From positions 1,395,748 to 1,459,747 of the forward strand of contig VZTJ01002531.1 of the NCBI GenBank assembly GCA_013397795.1: DNA of 64,000 bases, given 5' to 3'. Position 1 is the first letter of the stretch, and the number at the start of each line of letters is the position of its first letter. Positions 14,301-27,360 of this stretch are shown piece by piece. The stretch comes from Orthonyx spaldingii. Its lineage: Eukaryota; Chordata; Aves; Passeriformes; Orthonychidae. The notes beneath the pieces are model-generated. The model did not search any database, was not told where the DNA came from, and was given only the letters and a program-made list of their open reading frames with translations. Both the position numbers and the translations under genes were made by a program.

Positions 14301-14714
14301 CCAAGCCTTCCTTTACTAAATATAAACATTTACTGCATTAAAATGTATAGGCTTAAGTACAAATTTTCCAGAGGATTTTTTCCCATTGTGAAGTATTTTA
14401 TATCCACAGTAATACAGCGCAATGGCTGAAGCAAAAATGAGGTGGCAGTGCTCATTGTGTGAAAGATGAGTAATAAAATCATCAGCGTACAAATGATTTT
14501 TTAATTAGGTTTTAATCTGTGTATTTAGAGAAGTTATTTCTGTGTGAATTCCACACTGATAATTTTTATCTCAGTACCACAGCTGCAGTCACTAATGGCT
14601 GATGCCATGGACATCCTTGAAGGAAGAAGTGAAGAAGATCATGTGTGGACTAAAATTCAGAAGCTAAAAAGCAGCAGCAAAGGGCAAAAGAGTATATTGC
14701 TCCCTGGGGAGTAA
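2159..14714 (+). CDS. SPATA16: SPATA16, C-terminal part (3' exons; 5' exons outside window)
   Basis: SPATA16 is a testis protein of the Golgi and proacrosomal vesicles, needed for acrosome formation; loss causes round-headed sperm in humans. It has a TPR-like domain in the middle, which is not in this window. Here four exons match the region after the TPR domain, with a likely fifth before them. The strongest matches are EEQSQVMNQVMAELATIP (exon 9970-10133), LQSLMADAMDILEGR plus VWxxIQK (14583 exon) and the KLPIF-x-x-x-K-x-PF junction rebuilt by joining 3239 to 3459 in phase 1. Lying convergent with ECT2 agrees with vertebrate synteny. Identity to mammals is low between the conserved blocks. 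The 3' end looks altered: the last exon lacks a GT donor where the family continues and stops at 14712-14714. Confidence 0.85.
3098..3239 (+). CDS. SPATA16: SPATA16 exon ending RKLPIF
   Basis: Opens after TTTACTGGTGCAG (3091-3097; a second AG at 3124 is possible) and ends in phase 1 at TTTTCAG/GTGCAC. It codes NLERSLTRKLPIFS, matching the family block FLEKISSRKLPIF, preceded by a more diverged QTWLNLCLPSSAYSL. No in-frame stop occurs. Confidence 0.75.
3459..3566 (+). CDS. SPATA16: SPATA16 exon DQKAPF
   Basis: Opens after TTTCCTAG and ends at AAAT/GTGAGT (strong donor), phase 1 to 1. Joined to the exon ending at 3239, the split codon gives Asp, so the protein reads KLPIFSDQKAPF, aligned without gaps to KLPIFTEHKTPF of mammals. 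The rest (TTEEQTKTLGDRTGGKYYNG) is diverged. Confidence 0.8.
3567..9969 (+). other. SPATA16: SPATA16 intron
   Basis: 6.4 kb between two confident SPATA16 exons. It is AT-rich with a 26-base T run (6346-6371) and a T run at 9780-9796. No exon, RNA gene or recognisable mobile element was seen. Confidence 0.75.
6346..6371. repeat. Poly(T) tract
   Basis: 26 consecutive T inside a SPATA16 intron. Confidence 0.9.
9970..10133 (+). CDS. SPATA16: SPATA16 exon EEQSQVMNQVMAELATIP
   Basis: Opens after a long pyrimidine tract ending AACAG (9965-9969), phase 1, and ends in phase 0 at CTG/GTCAGG. It codes SSVMERFHSSNLLGRWQREE then EQSQVMNQVMAELATIPCPQ. This is the best conserved block of the gene in this window. 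A second acceptor four codons downstream is possible. Confidence 0.88.
10134..14582 (+). other. SPATA16: SPATA16 intron
   Basis: 4.4 kb between the last two SPATA16 exons. It contains an imperfect 38-bp-spaced duplication near 13881-13945. No exon is seen. Confidence 0.75.
14583..14714 (+). CDS. SPATA16: SPATA16 last recognisable exon, altered 3' end
   Basis: Opens after CCACAG in phase 0 and codes LQSLMADAMDILEGRSEED then HVWTKIQK, a clear match to the family. The mammalian protein continues about 40 residues after IQK. Here the bases after the AAG codon are CTAAAA, one change from a GTAAAA donor, and the frame runs on for 16 residues (LKSSSKGQKSILLPGE) to TAA at 14712-14714. A weak GT lies at 14711-14712. 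Confidence 0.8.
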   Translation: MQSLMADAMDILEGRSEEDHVWTKIQKLKSSSKGQKSILLPGE

Positions 14715-14909
14715 AATTCCACCTGAGTAATATCTGTTTGAAAGGTAGAAAGAAAGCAGGTGCCATTTGAAACCTGACTGCACACCCTGAACTCTGACAG
14801 TGCTCAGGCACTAACCACAAATAGATGTTTATTATTTATTTAGCCCCTATGGTTGAACTTTGTCCATGCTAGCAGTCTCATGGGGTTGTCTAACACATTA
14901 AAAAAAAAA

Positions 14910-14926
14910 NNNNNNNNNNNNNNNNN
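14910..14926. other. Assembly gap (17 N) inside an A-run
   Basis: Seventeen N flanked on both sides by A runs, so the gap is probably a collapsed or unresolved poly(A) tract. Confidence 0.98.
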
Positions 14927-17900
14927 AAAAAAAAAGAGACAAAAAAACAACCTGAATAGCTTCTTTTTGGCTGATAATTAGAATTCTCTTCCACCTTTGT
15001 CATATGTGGTACTGTGCTAATTGGATGGGGAGGGGGGAGAAGTTGTTAGGGAATGAAATTCAGCCCAACAAATTAGGTCTCTTAGTGGAGCTCAGCTGAG
15101 GCTTTGGTGATGTGAGAGGTAAAAGACATGTAAATGCCTTTGTGGAGTCTCTGCACAGCAACGGGTCAATTTAATTCTGAAAGGATTTGTGAAATGCAGG
15201 GAGCCTTGTGTTGGTTCTCTGTACAGATGAGTCTGACCTGGCAGAATGAATAATAGGTCAGGCTGGGATGGAAGAGGAGTATCTTACATTTTTACAAAGT
15301 CTTTCAAACCAGAGCAAATCACTGCTCTGGGCATTCACCACCACAGACATTCAGCCCCTTGTGAGGAAAGGGACAGTAACACATCACCGGGGAGGGCAAA
15401 TGCTATTAATGGTTCTTACAGCTCCCTCAGATCCCAGGGGGATGCGCTCTCACTCTGGATTCTGGATGCAATGACAGGCTGGTGAATAGAGGATTTGAAT
15501 TTCTGCACTGGCAGGGCTTGAAAATTGCCCTGCTTTGGGATTTGGGGGTTGCAGACAGATCTCAGGTAAGACCCTGAAAACCCCAAACCCTGCCTGCACT
15601 GAGTCAGTGCACCCAGGACCAGCAAACGAGACAGAGATGTCTGAAAGACACCACAGGGGTAGAGGGTCAAGGTGTTTTCAGTGTGATTATATTTGTTATA
15701 TTCCTAAATTATTTGAATTACAATTTCAGAAGGATTCTATCTCTTCTGAGAGAAAGTCTGAGTAGGTGTGCATTGCCTCAGTTAGCTGTCAGATCAGTGG
15801 CTTTTAATAAAGTTTTCCAAGAACAGAATGTTTTCAGAAACTAATCAAATCTTAAATGCCCCAAATTATAGACAGACTGGGTTTCATCTCTTTCAAATGC
15901 TTGTGAGACAAAACAAAGGACAAATATTCCTACTTTTTTGACATTGCACCAGGATAGTCTCTAAATCTCTCACACCTGCCTACAGATCATGAACATCTTT
16001 TGCAACACAAGTGCAGCATATGATATAAATGATATATATTTATACAATTACATATATTTTTCCTGCCTTGTATAATAAACGTTGATAACTAGATGAGTGC
16101 AAATGATACAGCTACAGAAAGCCTATTCCCTTACCCCTCTAATACTTAACCTTCCCACTTTAGACAGTAGACTTAAATATCAAAGACAGCTTTCCAAAGT
16201 TTTTCCAAAAATCAGTATTTTAACCCACAGTCAGGTGTTTGAATAACCAGCCTGATTTGCACAACTCTGAGTGACCACAGGTCAGAGGTGGTTGAGAATG
16301 GATTGGACAGAGATAGCAAAATATTTATTAAAAGTTCCTTAAAGTTTTGTTTATTCTCACATTTTTTTAACACAGTGACTAATATCTCATTGCAAATTCA
16401 GTAAAACAAAGTATTTTCTTTGGCGTATTTGTCTGTGTGTATGTACATCCTGTATATTTCTCTGGATAATTTTGCTTCCAGTATAATTTTAACAGAAATC
16501 AAGCTAACATCTAAAAACAGACTGGTATCCCACATTATGCCGCATGAATCGGTGCATAACTCAATATTTGGGACTGAAATTTCCTGAATGCATTAAAATC
16601 TGCTCCCCGCTATTACAAAATTTGGTGCTTCAAAGTTCGTTTGCATTCTGAGCATATGTTTGCATTTAATTTCTGACAACTCCCATAACTATTTGATTTG
16701 AGGCATCTTGTTCCAGGCAGAACTCACTGTTTGTTTCATAATACTAAAATATTTTTCTGCATTATGTCAGAACAAAGAAATGAAAAGCATCATCAACTTT
16801 ACTTTTTCCAAAAATGCATTTCAGCATATTCAGCATGTTCTTAGGAAAAAATTCTGTTTAAATAGAAGAGACAGGAGAACACTCAGGGAGCTTGGGGGAG
16901 AGGGGTTTGTTGGATTTTTTGGTGGTTTGTGGTTGTTGTTTTTAAAATCAGCTCTAATTAAGAAAGCTACACTAAGTTAAAGATCTCTACCACACTATCA
17001 AGGAGGAAGGATTAAATCTGATGATTAAAAATTGATGTGGTGTGGATTACCACATCACTTAAGGTAGAACCATTTCCAAAAATTCAGATTTTCTCAGTTC
17101 ACTCAGCACATGACACTGATTGTAGGAGCCTACAAAGAACCTTCACACCATCTCGTTTCAAGGTAGTTATTTGTATTTTTGCTATTGAATTAATTTACAT
17201 ATATTGGAAAGCAAAGAAAGAACAAAAAGGAGTTGATACAATCAGCTATAAATGCAAAGCTCTGGAAAGCTGACAGCTATGCTCCCACCAGTGAAGTTTG
17301 GCTTTTGCAATAGAAACAGCTGTTGCACCTAATGAAAGCACTCAACAGTTTTCTCTAATGCAGCAGAGTTATAGCAGTGCCTATTTTCCAAATGGTGAAA
17401 GGGTCTCTCAGAGTTGCCATTACAAACCACTGTTTTCAGGGTTTCATACTCGAGAGTCAGCCATAAAAAATTCATTCAGGCTGAAATCTGACATCAAAGG
17501 GCACAAAGCCTGACACCCAAACACTTTTAGTGTTGTCATAGTGGAGGGTTTATCAAATTAGTTTGGAATTAATCTGGACAATTTTGAATTTACAGGACTG
17601 ACAAAGCAGTAATAGATATGTAACTTCAAGTGTTTTGGGTGCTGCACTGCTCATCCAATTCACAGACAGATTTACGGTTTTAAGCCAACTAATTTATCAA
17701 ATGGGCTAATTATTTTTGCAAGCTTAAACGCAAAGAAATGAAAAATGACTTCATAATTAGCTGGAAAAAAGAGAACATCACCAAATGGAAGATGCTTTTC
17801 TCAGTATTACCAGGCTGTGACTGCAGCCACAAGGAGAGCTGACCCAGGAAATCCTAGATTACCTTGGGAGATTGAGAAACATCCTCTCACAGAGCCTTTA

Positions 17901-18610
17901 CCCACATACTAGAGATCCCTGAGGAATGCCTCAGAGGCAGGGAAAATGGGGCTGGTCAGTCTCCCAACATCCCCATTCTGCAGAATTTTACTGACACTTT
18001 TGCTCACAGTCCCCTGGATAAAATTTGATCAGCAATTGGGAGAAACAGACACCCTCAAACCATTCCAGCAATTAATGGAGGAACTGAGTCACAGTCTACT
18101 TCAGGAATATGGGAATTCCTAAGAAAAATCTTGCCACCTTCCTTCTTTTTATAATTGGCTGAAATTCCCAAACTCAGCTTGTGGGGGCCAGACCACTGGG
18201 CTGACAGAGGATTTGAGGCCACAAGCTAAAGCTTGGGAATTTTTTTTTAGTTACTGGCTCCATCCAAATTGTGTTATAAGTTGAGTCTTGAAGGAATTTA
18301 AATATCACAGCATCAGCACTGCATGAGAATGGGGCTCTGAAGCCCCCCATAAGCGTGGGAATCCCACCTAAAGTCATCAATAGGAAACATTAAGGAAAAG
18401 AGAATCAAACTCTCTTACTAAAGGGGCTTAAGTCTTCACCAGTCAAGACAGGTAGAAATGTATTTTTGCTCACGGGATTTTAAAGTGTAAATTCTCCTCT
18501 TAATTCAAATGACATTTGAATTTATTTTTTTAGCAAGACTTATTTAGCTCAGTGGTTTAAGCAATGATATCTGAAGCACAAGGTTCAGTAGCAATGAACA
18601 GGAAACTTCA

Positions 18611-18662
18611 AGAGATATTGAGGGAAATTAGGATGAAGAGATATTGAGGGAAATTAGGGTGA
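18611..18662. repeat. 26-bp tandem duplication
   Basis: Two adjacent copies of a 26-base unit starting AGAGATATTGAGGG, differing at one base (GGATGA versus GGGTGA). A recent slippage or duplication event. Confidence 0.95.
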
Positions 18663-21600
18663 CAACTCAGTTCTGTCCCACAAAACTCGGTCCAGGCAAT
18701 GAGGCTTAAGCACAAGGGGACACTCCCCTAATAGCCACATCTGACTGTTATTGATGAGCTTCTTTGGTGAGAGTTACACACGATATAAGTGACATCTGAC
18801 ATGCACATCAGTGCTGGGACTGGCAGTAAAGCTTGGCCCTGAGTAACTCAAGGAATCAGGTCTCTGCATAGCCACAGCAGGACTTCAAAGCAGTCACAGA
18901 CAGGCAGAGGGGTTTAGAGTATCTCAGACAGATAAAACAGTCTCCCCTTTCCTCTACAAAGCCTTTTCCCCTCTGCAGTATTGTGAGAGAAAAAAAAGAA
19001 AAAAAGAGATTACTTTCCTATCTCGTAACAATAAATTCATTAATCAAGCCTCACAATATTGGTACAGTGAGAGGCATTTCATTAAATAAACAGATACTTT
19101 AGAACCTATCAACCAGAAACTTTTGACAGCCAAAGAGAGAAGAGCTGTGTAAGTGCAAGTGCCAGGATGGCTCTGCTTTCTCTACCAAGATAATAATGCA
19201 GCTCTACTTCTCTCCCCCATTTAGCCCCTAGGCTTTTGTAGCAGTTTCACAGGATCCTCTTAACATCATTTGAACAGCCAAAGGAGAGACAGGAGTTGGC
19301 AAATAAACACTTTCCTCCACTTCCACATGTGAGACACTTCATAAAACCTTCACAACTGAGTTTACCTCAAGGGCATCACACACTTTGCAATTTAGATAAG
19401 TTATTATGCCCATCATTTGCTGAGCTCAGTGGAATGCCTGTTTCATAAATCTGAAAGCAGAGCAAACATGGATGAGTGAATAAAAGAACAGATGTAACTT
19501 ACATAAGGATAAGAATATAACAAAAGCTGCACTAATATATGTGAATATGAAATGAAGTAAAATTAGCCTAACATATTACATAACCTTTTAGCCAGGCACG
19601 TAGATTTTCAGCAGTTGACCTCTGCTCACCACAACTCCACCTTCTGCAACAGCAGGGGGGCACTGTCTGATGAACTGTGCTCTTCCACTGCCATTATCTC
19701 TTAATTGAAAATCAAGCCATGGAAAAGGGCCACAGACTTGCTGGGCTCTCAGTCAGCCAGAGGAGCAAGGAGGGAGATTCATGGGATGGTGATGGGAAGT
19801 GGACATGTCGCTGAATAGTGTGTGCTGGCTACTCCAGCAGCTGCTTGATGGATATGACTTTGGAACACCTGATAAAGTCATCCAAGCCCACACCACAGCC
19901 ACTGGGAACTGCACTTGTTCCCAGAGCACACAGGCTTCAAAATCGCTGAGTTCTGGTGCACCTCCTTGGCTCAAACTTGGTTATTCCTAAATTAATAGAA
20001 GGAAACCAGTTCCTGGTTTATTCCCTTCTTGGGGCTGTGATGCAGCCAAGTGTTTCACACTGAAATGTGTGGATGAAATCATTGTGTCCAATGAATGTGT
20101 GGACCCACTGTGAAAAGGGAAAGCAAAGCGTGGGAAAGGGTAGGAAAAGGACATTTTCTGAAACAGGAATCTAATGTGCAATGAAATCAGAAAAGTGCAA
20201 ATGCAAAAGGCAAAAAGTATTAGTGGCATTGATTCAGGTAGACTGAGAGCGAAGGAAACCAAGAGCAGAGCAACCAGGTAGAAATGCAAAAACTTTTGTT
20301 GGACTTGACCAAAAATTGGCTTCATATCAAGATTACAGAAAACATTGAGACATTCTGATAAGGATTAACTCTGAATCAGCAACAGCCTCAAGAGAGACAA
20401 GTAACTGTGACAGAGGTTCTAACCTGGTGCTGAGTGAGGTTTTTAGATCAAGCAGAGGGAGTGGGAAGAATACACGAGCAGAAAATGAGATTTACCCCAC
20501 AGAATCTCAGGTGGTATAATAGAACTGTAGGCAACCAAAGAGTCCCATTAATAAATTCAGCCCCACCAGAGGGACAATAAAATCATGACAGCATTCACAG
20601 AACTCTTTGTGTGAGAGGGAGGTGACAGTGGGATTTCAGCAGTTATCAATACTCCTCCAAAATCAATTTCTTCTGCTGTGAGTCTCTGGTTCTTTATGCC
20701 TTGCATACAAGAGAAATAAAGAGGCTTCAGCAAGGTGCCTACATGGTCCTTGGCTACTCTGGAAGAAGCAATTGCATCCTGCCCATTTCCCACCCTCCAG
20801 ACACCTGTGTCCAATATAAAGCTGAGTTGTTTGGCGGTCCCACACCAAACAGCTCTACCTCATGATAGACCAGAACTGCAACGTAAAAACAGCAGCTGTG
20901 GCTACTAATGGTGAACTTTCAAGCATACAAGGTTTTATTCAAATCTGAAGGAGACATGGGAAGCTTTAAGTTTTCTGCTCTGTGCCAGAAGGAAATTTCT
21001 GTACATAAAAGCATAGGTTTTCCCCAACTAAATCAATAGCCTAATGACACATATCATCTATATCCATAATGCTTAGGCCATGACATCTCCAACAAAACAG
21101 TGCTAATGCTATCAGGAAGGAGTTTTGTCCTGAGAAGGCCTGTGGTCTATTCCACCAAGCTATAAGGTGTGATAAGTCACTGGAATAATTTTAAACAGCA
21201 GCAAATCTGGCAACTAAGCAGTAAGTGTCCTAAAATTGGAATAATGTAGGTGCTTGTGGCTGCCTGGCAGTTAAATTACAGCAATTCTGGGCATTGCCAG
21301 GCCCCACGTAAAGATTTAGGTAAACACTTCCCCAGCCCTTGCTAATGGTGCTGTCAGATATAAACGGGCACTGTGCTCACCTGCTGCCCTCCCCCACAGA
21401 AGGTCTCCAGCCCTATAAACATTTCCTACCAGGAATTGCTACCACTGTGAAAAATAGGGCAAGTCAACAAGGCTGCTGATGGTAAACACTGTGCTGGACA
21501 GGGATTTCAGAAGAGCTTACAAAGTACAAAAGAATTGTCTGAGTTTTAAGGTAGTTATTAAGAATAATTCATTACCAGCATCAATGCTATTTTGATTCCA

Positions 21601-24600
21601 TTCCTCATCAACAAAAACTCTTTCCACCATCTGCTTTTAGCACTGAGGCTTTGCTGCTGTGCTGAGAAGCTCCAGGCAAACACTGGTTTTCCATGTTTCA
21701 CTGAGCTCATCCCTGAACGCTGAGAACGCACCGGAGCTGTCTGTCAGAATTCCCTCTTTAAAGACAGGCTGTGCATACAAACCAGGCATTGGGAAGTACA
21801 GGAACGGAGCATGAGAGACAGCAGATTTATCTTTGGTTGGTATCTGGCTATGAACACTTCCAGCAGCAGGTCCAAGGTGAGAGCTGGGTGGCCAAACAAA
21901 CACAGGCAAGAGGTTTTTTGCCCTGCCCAGGACAGCTCAGATCCTGCGCAAACCTACTCCCTTACAAAAGCAACCACAACAGTCCAAACATGCTTCACTT
22001 ATCACACAAACAGTAAAATCAGGATTTTATTTTCTCCCCAATACTTAGCAACCTCTGTCCTGGAAAGTATCGATTGGGATTTAATTTTTATTAAAATATC
22101 AGTAGCTTTTCTCAAACCTTTTCCTCCACACCCTCTATAGACAACCCTATTTACCCATAGACCCTGCAAGTACTGTCCCTTTGGTCATTGTCACTCCAAG
22201 GAGTGCTTTAGCAAGTGGGAGACAAAGGAAAACATTGACAGGTTTCATGTTTAAAGGCTGCTCATTTGCCTTCTATTACTTACAGCTCTCAAGTAATAAA
22301 AATAGAGTCTGTATGCCAGAAGATCCTTTTTGCCATTTGTACTTTGCTATTTATAGCTCCTGCAGACATTTTCAAAAGCACCTCTTTCTTCCTTGAGCGT
22401 GACTCCCCAGAGTTGTGTCAGGATTTGGGAAGTTTGGATGTTTAGGCACCACATTGCAGAGGATGCATACACATGCACCCATGCGAGACATACTTTAATG
22501 ATACAACAATTTACAGGGTCTGCTTGCTGCTTACCCAACTAAATCCTTCTCTACACAAAGCTATTTCCCTAGAGGAGTTTTTCCATGTTGGATTCTGCCT
22601 CTTTCTCGTTTTATTCTAAACTCTCTAGCAGGTGCTGTAACTGATATTCCGCGTTTGCGCTCAAATTCACGTTGATCTGATAAAAGATGTATGTGCTTTC
22701 AAGTTCAAGTCAGCTTGTGGCGGGAACAGCTCCCCCATTTTGGATGAAAGCTTCCCTTGGCCAGTCAGTAAGTCACTGAACACAGACATCTGTTCCTTGG
22801 AACGGCCCCTTGCAGCAAAAGTTGACAAGTTCTGTGACATCTGTGGCCCATCAGGACTTGGACAAAGCCAGAGGAATGATGGATGGTTTCTCAGCGTTCC
22901 CCCGTCGCAGTCAGTGCCTGTCACTGAGTCAGGAACCATCTGCGGGATGTCTCATCCCGAGGAGTGCCCAGGAAAAGCAGAGGATATCCTGGCATTGGCG
23001 TATTTCAGGGCACAACCACTGCACCCAGGAAATTTCAGAAGGGACTGATACGGGCATCACCAGAAATGCAGTAAGTTTTTCAGAAAAGGAGAATTAGGTC
23101 CCCACAAAGGCCTGCTTTGAAGAGGAGGTTGGTCCAGGTGACCTCCAGAGTCCCTTACAGTGAAATCTGGCGATGATTGTAATTCAGCTGCAGCCAGCAA
23201 GTGCTGCTTCCACCTCCCTGCACAGCACAAGCAAATCAATCAGGATGGCATCCAGAGAGCAGGGCTCAGCACTCACAGCAGCCAGGCGCTCCCCTTTATC
23301 TATCACTGGCCAGCAGGTACAAAAGGGCAGGATTAGAAATATTTTTATATGCTCCAAACAAGGCCTGTGTGATCCTTATCTCTGTGTGGATCTATAGAAT
23401 GTCATTTTCAAGAACTCCTGTAGGTTCGAATCAAACCCTAAGCCAAAGGGACACCACATTTTGTCTCACCTGATAAGACCCTCTGCAGCTCATCCCTCCA
23501 GCTAATCCTGTCGCAGTGCCTGTTACCCAAAGAGCTCTGTGTTTTCATTGCAGACAGAAACTGCATTAGACATGTGTACCAAAACCAGAAGTATTTACAG
23601 ATTCTGCCCGGCCTCAGAGACCGATGTAAAACCATTTCAGTTAAGAAGCTGATCAGCTCAGTATTCACACAGAACACCAACCATTTTCTTCTCCAAGCAA
23701 ACTCAGAACTGAGATTCAGAGCAGACTAATTGACTTACAGTCCATCCAGCTACTTCTGGTGCACTAATTATGCTCTTCACCTTCTCACTCCATGTTAGAA
23801 CAGAAACGCCTTGATGTGCGGCACTGAGGAAACGCAGACACAGCCTTGCTCATTCCACTGATTTTCCCCAAGAATAAAAGAGCAGAAATACCTTTCAAAT
23901 ATGACTTGTCAGTGCTGCAGGTCTCTGCTGGTGCCTCAGCAACACAGCAAAGGCTGTGCCATGGCCGCAGCAGCTTCGGGGTCCAAGAGCACACACAGAG
24001 GCCTTGTCCTTCCCATGCTTTCCTCTGGCACAAAAAATCAGTGTCACTGCCTTCAGCTGGGTCAGACAAGTTTGCTTTTCTTGTCCTGTTCCATGTTTTC
24101 ACTCAGCCACCAGCCACTCTCAGTCACTAAAGATCTGTCTCTGCCCTAATTCTCCTAAACCTTAGGCACACAGCCCCAGAGCCTGGTTTGCTCCCCAGAC
24201 AACTCGTGGGTGTAAACTGAAGGCAGAGAGTTGAAAACACCAACACTACATATCTGTGCTCTTGCAGAAGCCCAGGTGTTTTACTTCCCTTGCTTTTTGT
24301 TCTGCCCCTCCCCAAACCAAAAATTTCCAACATTGATATATTCCATGACACATGATTGGTGCAAGAATTTGAAGCACAAATAATTTTGGGACAATGTCAA
24401 ATAAATACAATATTAACATAAAGAGCACAAAATAAAATCTGAGGACCTGGTTCATTTCCAGATTTCTGTCCCCAAAACTCTACATTTCTCTGCTTAGCTT
24501 GATCCCAAAGCACCTGCAGGGATCACAAGGATGTGTTGTGGACTAAGGATGCAATTAGCTTAAAAGGCATCTTTTATTTCTATTTCTTTCCTCTTTCCAT

Positions 24601-27360
24601 TTGATCTTCATTCTGTTCATTCCCTTTTCCTGTTCCTTCCAGCTGATCACTGGGGCCAGACTAAAGACAGAGAGAAAAATCCAGTGAGAGAAACAGGATC
24701 AGGAGCAGCCCGAAATCAGGAGCTAATGAGGAAGAAATGGGAGGAACTTGAGTAGATGGAGCAGTCCTGCACCGAGGAGCCTCTAGCTGGACCAGAGCTG
24801 CAGACATTGATCCAAAGTAGAAATGCTGTGAGTAACTGGGGTGGCGGGAATGCTCAGAATATCTTGAAAGAAAGATATTGTAGCTGCAGAGGATTAAAAA
24901 TAGGTGAAGCCCAGTTTGTCTTTGTGAGTTCTCAGGTCACCAGGCACTTGAGAGAAAGACCATGAAGCCACTGAATAGCAGATGGGAAAAGTGTGGGTTT
25001 GTACATTCAGGAGAGGAGTGAAGGGACTTCACTCTAAGGATGCCGGGCAGCAAGTTCAGCTGCAGAGAGCTGAGCACAGCCCCTGCAGATGGGGATGATG
25101 CCTCTGCCCACCTCCCAGCACTGACTGTGGCACGTTTGGGTACTGAGGGGATCGAGGCAGGACAGGTGAGGACCACAACCCAAACCCAAACAACACAAAG
25201 GACTGACCTGATGTTGTGGATCTGTGTGGGCTGGGATCAGGCCCAAAATGAGCCTCATGTGAATCACTGGCAACACCAGCAGTGAATGCTCTGCTGTGAG
25301 CCAAGCCCAGCAGAGCTCTTCACCTGGGATTCAGTGCTGCTTTGGCCCGAGAGTAGCTGCAGGATTCAGCCATGTATCCCTGAGAGTCAGTCCCAGCATC
25401 AGTCTGCAGCCAGTTATTGCTCTGATCTTTGCCAAAATCCATTTTCCTTCAGCTGTTGTTCTAACACTAATCATGTTTGGGCTGGCTACAAACGGTGTCC
25501 TACCTACTCTCACCCACATGTATTCTTATTTAAACTGTTACTGGGAGGGGGGAAGAAAAAAAGAAGAAAAGAAAAGAGTGAAGCTATTGATTCAAAAAAT
25601 TTGCATTTCCCAGTGAGAGCCCCAAAGGTGCCTCACTGCAGCCAGGCAGCAGAGGAGCGGGCACAGGCAGGTTTTAAATCAAGGCAAAAAGGCAGAACAT
25701 AATGCTTCCAATTTACTTTCTTAAAATGAAATGTGCAAGGTAAAAAGCCATGAATTAGCACCAGTGAACGCTGCAGCCACCAAAAGGAGATTTTTAAGGC
25801 ATTCTCCACCACTCCCCCCCCTCTATCTTGTCAAGAGACTGTATTTTCATTGTGTTCTCCTGGTAATTTAAATCCTGCTCGGGCTCAGCGCGCACCGTGT
25901 AATTGTGAGTCGGCGAGGGTTTGAATGTCATCACTGCTGTGCAAATAACATCATCAGCTCATCAGCTGTGTCAGTAACATTGCAATTATGCAAGCCACTA
26001 TTATTTCCACTCCTGATATGCCATATTAGAACTTATTTTGGGGGCTGGGGCTGACAGGTATTCTATCAACATGAAAAGCACACAACAGCAGCCGAGCTAC
26101 GGCTCCAGGTAGGAACATCATTCCACTGGGACGTTCTGGTGACATCACCAGCAGTGCCAGAGCTCATGGATGCTCCTAAAGGAGCTGCTGTAAAACCTGT
26201 TGCTGTTCTGGTGTCACCATTGCCCTCACCCCACACCCTACCCATCCCTAAGGGCCTGTTTTGTTTCCTCCCACTCTTTGTGCTCACCCAAACGCAGGCA
26301 CTACCCCCAAAATAGAAGCAGTGACTTTTAACTGCAGAAGAAAGTTAGGTAGGTATTTTAATTTGGTCTATTGGAGAAGAGTCTTGGGGGTTTAGTGGTT
26401 GTTTATAATATGGCTAAGCCCCTGGACTGGAGCTCAGCACTAAGAGCTTAGTCTTTCTGAGGCTTCCCATGTGTTTTTGGCCAGATCAATGACTTCCTAA
26501 GCTTTTATTTTCAGCTTCTTAAAAACGAGGCTGGCATAATGATTCCTTTCTCTAATCCTCCACACGATTAGATGGTGAGCACATCCCAGCAGAGCCAGCC
26601 CGTGAGGCTCCGGGAGGAGCCCCACCCTCCCTGTGCTCCTGTTCCAATGGATCTGTTGGCAGCAAGGGAGCAGAAGCCCAGGCACAAGTGCCCAGCAAGG
26701 TTCAGCAGCACGGTAGAAGCTCTTTTTCTGTAGCATCACAGTTGGTGCTAAGCACAGCTGATCCCCTGGAAATCCTCCATGGAGCAGGCAGAGCTCCTCT
26801 CCGGTTCCTTGTGCCCTCAGCAGCCCAGGGGGGCAGGTGGGATGCTCCATAACCATTCCTGCTTGCATTGACTTCTGTCCCACACCCTCACACCCCTCAC
26901 CAGCACAAACCACGGCCAGAGCACCCAGCACAGCTCCAGACTCAGGCTGAGGAGCCCTTTGGTAACAGCTCAATACAGGAATAACTACAACAGGGAGCCA
27001 CGCTCGGATTAATTCCCAGTCAGCTGCTCTGTGTTGTGCCTAAAGAAACAACGCTCCACTGAACGTGTGTCAGGATGATAAATCTGGACTTTTTCTCTTT
27101 TTTTTAAGATTATTTCAGCTTAAAATGCAATTGGAAGATTGATTCTTTAGATCCTCACATTATATAGGGTCTGGGCCTAGAGCATAACTCAGTGTGAAGG
27201 GAGATGATTCTCGCCTTCGCTTTCCAGAGACACTGCCTATCGCCAAAGCTGACAAAGGGAATGAATAAAGGTAAGGGATGGGGAGAGAGAGACACAAAAT
27301 TATGAATGCTTGGTATTTACAGAATACCAGTACACAGTACTATTATTCTATTTTTTTTCC

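Noticed and set aside
15715..15765. Possible SPATA16 terminal exon (KDSISSERKSE after an acceptor-like TTTCAG)
   Set aside because: Alignment to the family tail is weak and no donor exists at the end of the previous exon.
23415..23445. tRNA-like B box (GGTTCGAATC)
   Set aside because: No A box or cloverleaf can be formed upstream.
25286..25702. 138-codon open frame on the plus strand
   Set aside because: No homology, no splice or conservation context, and composition like the flanks.
26497..26973. 158-codon open frame on the minus strand
   Set aside because: Lies in a GC-richer intergenic patch. The peptide has no recognisable domain or exon signals.
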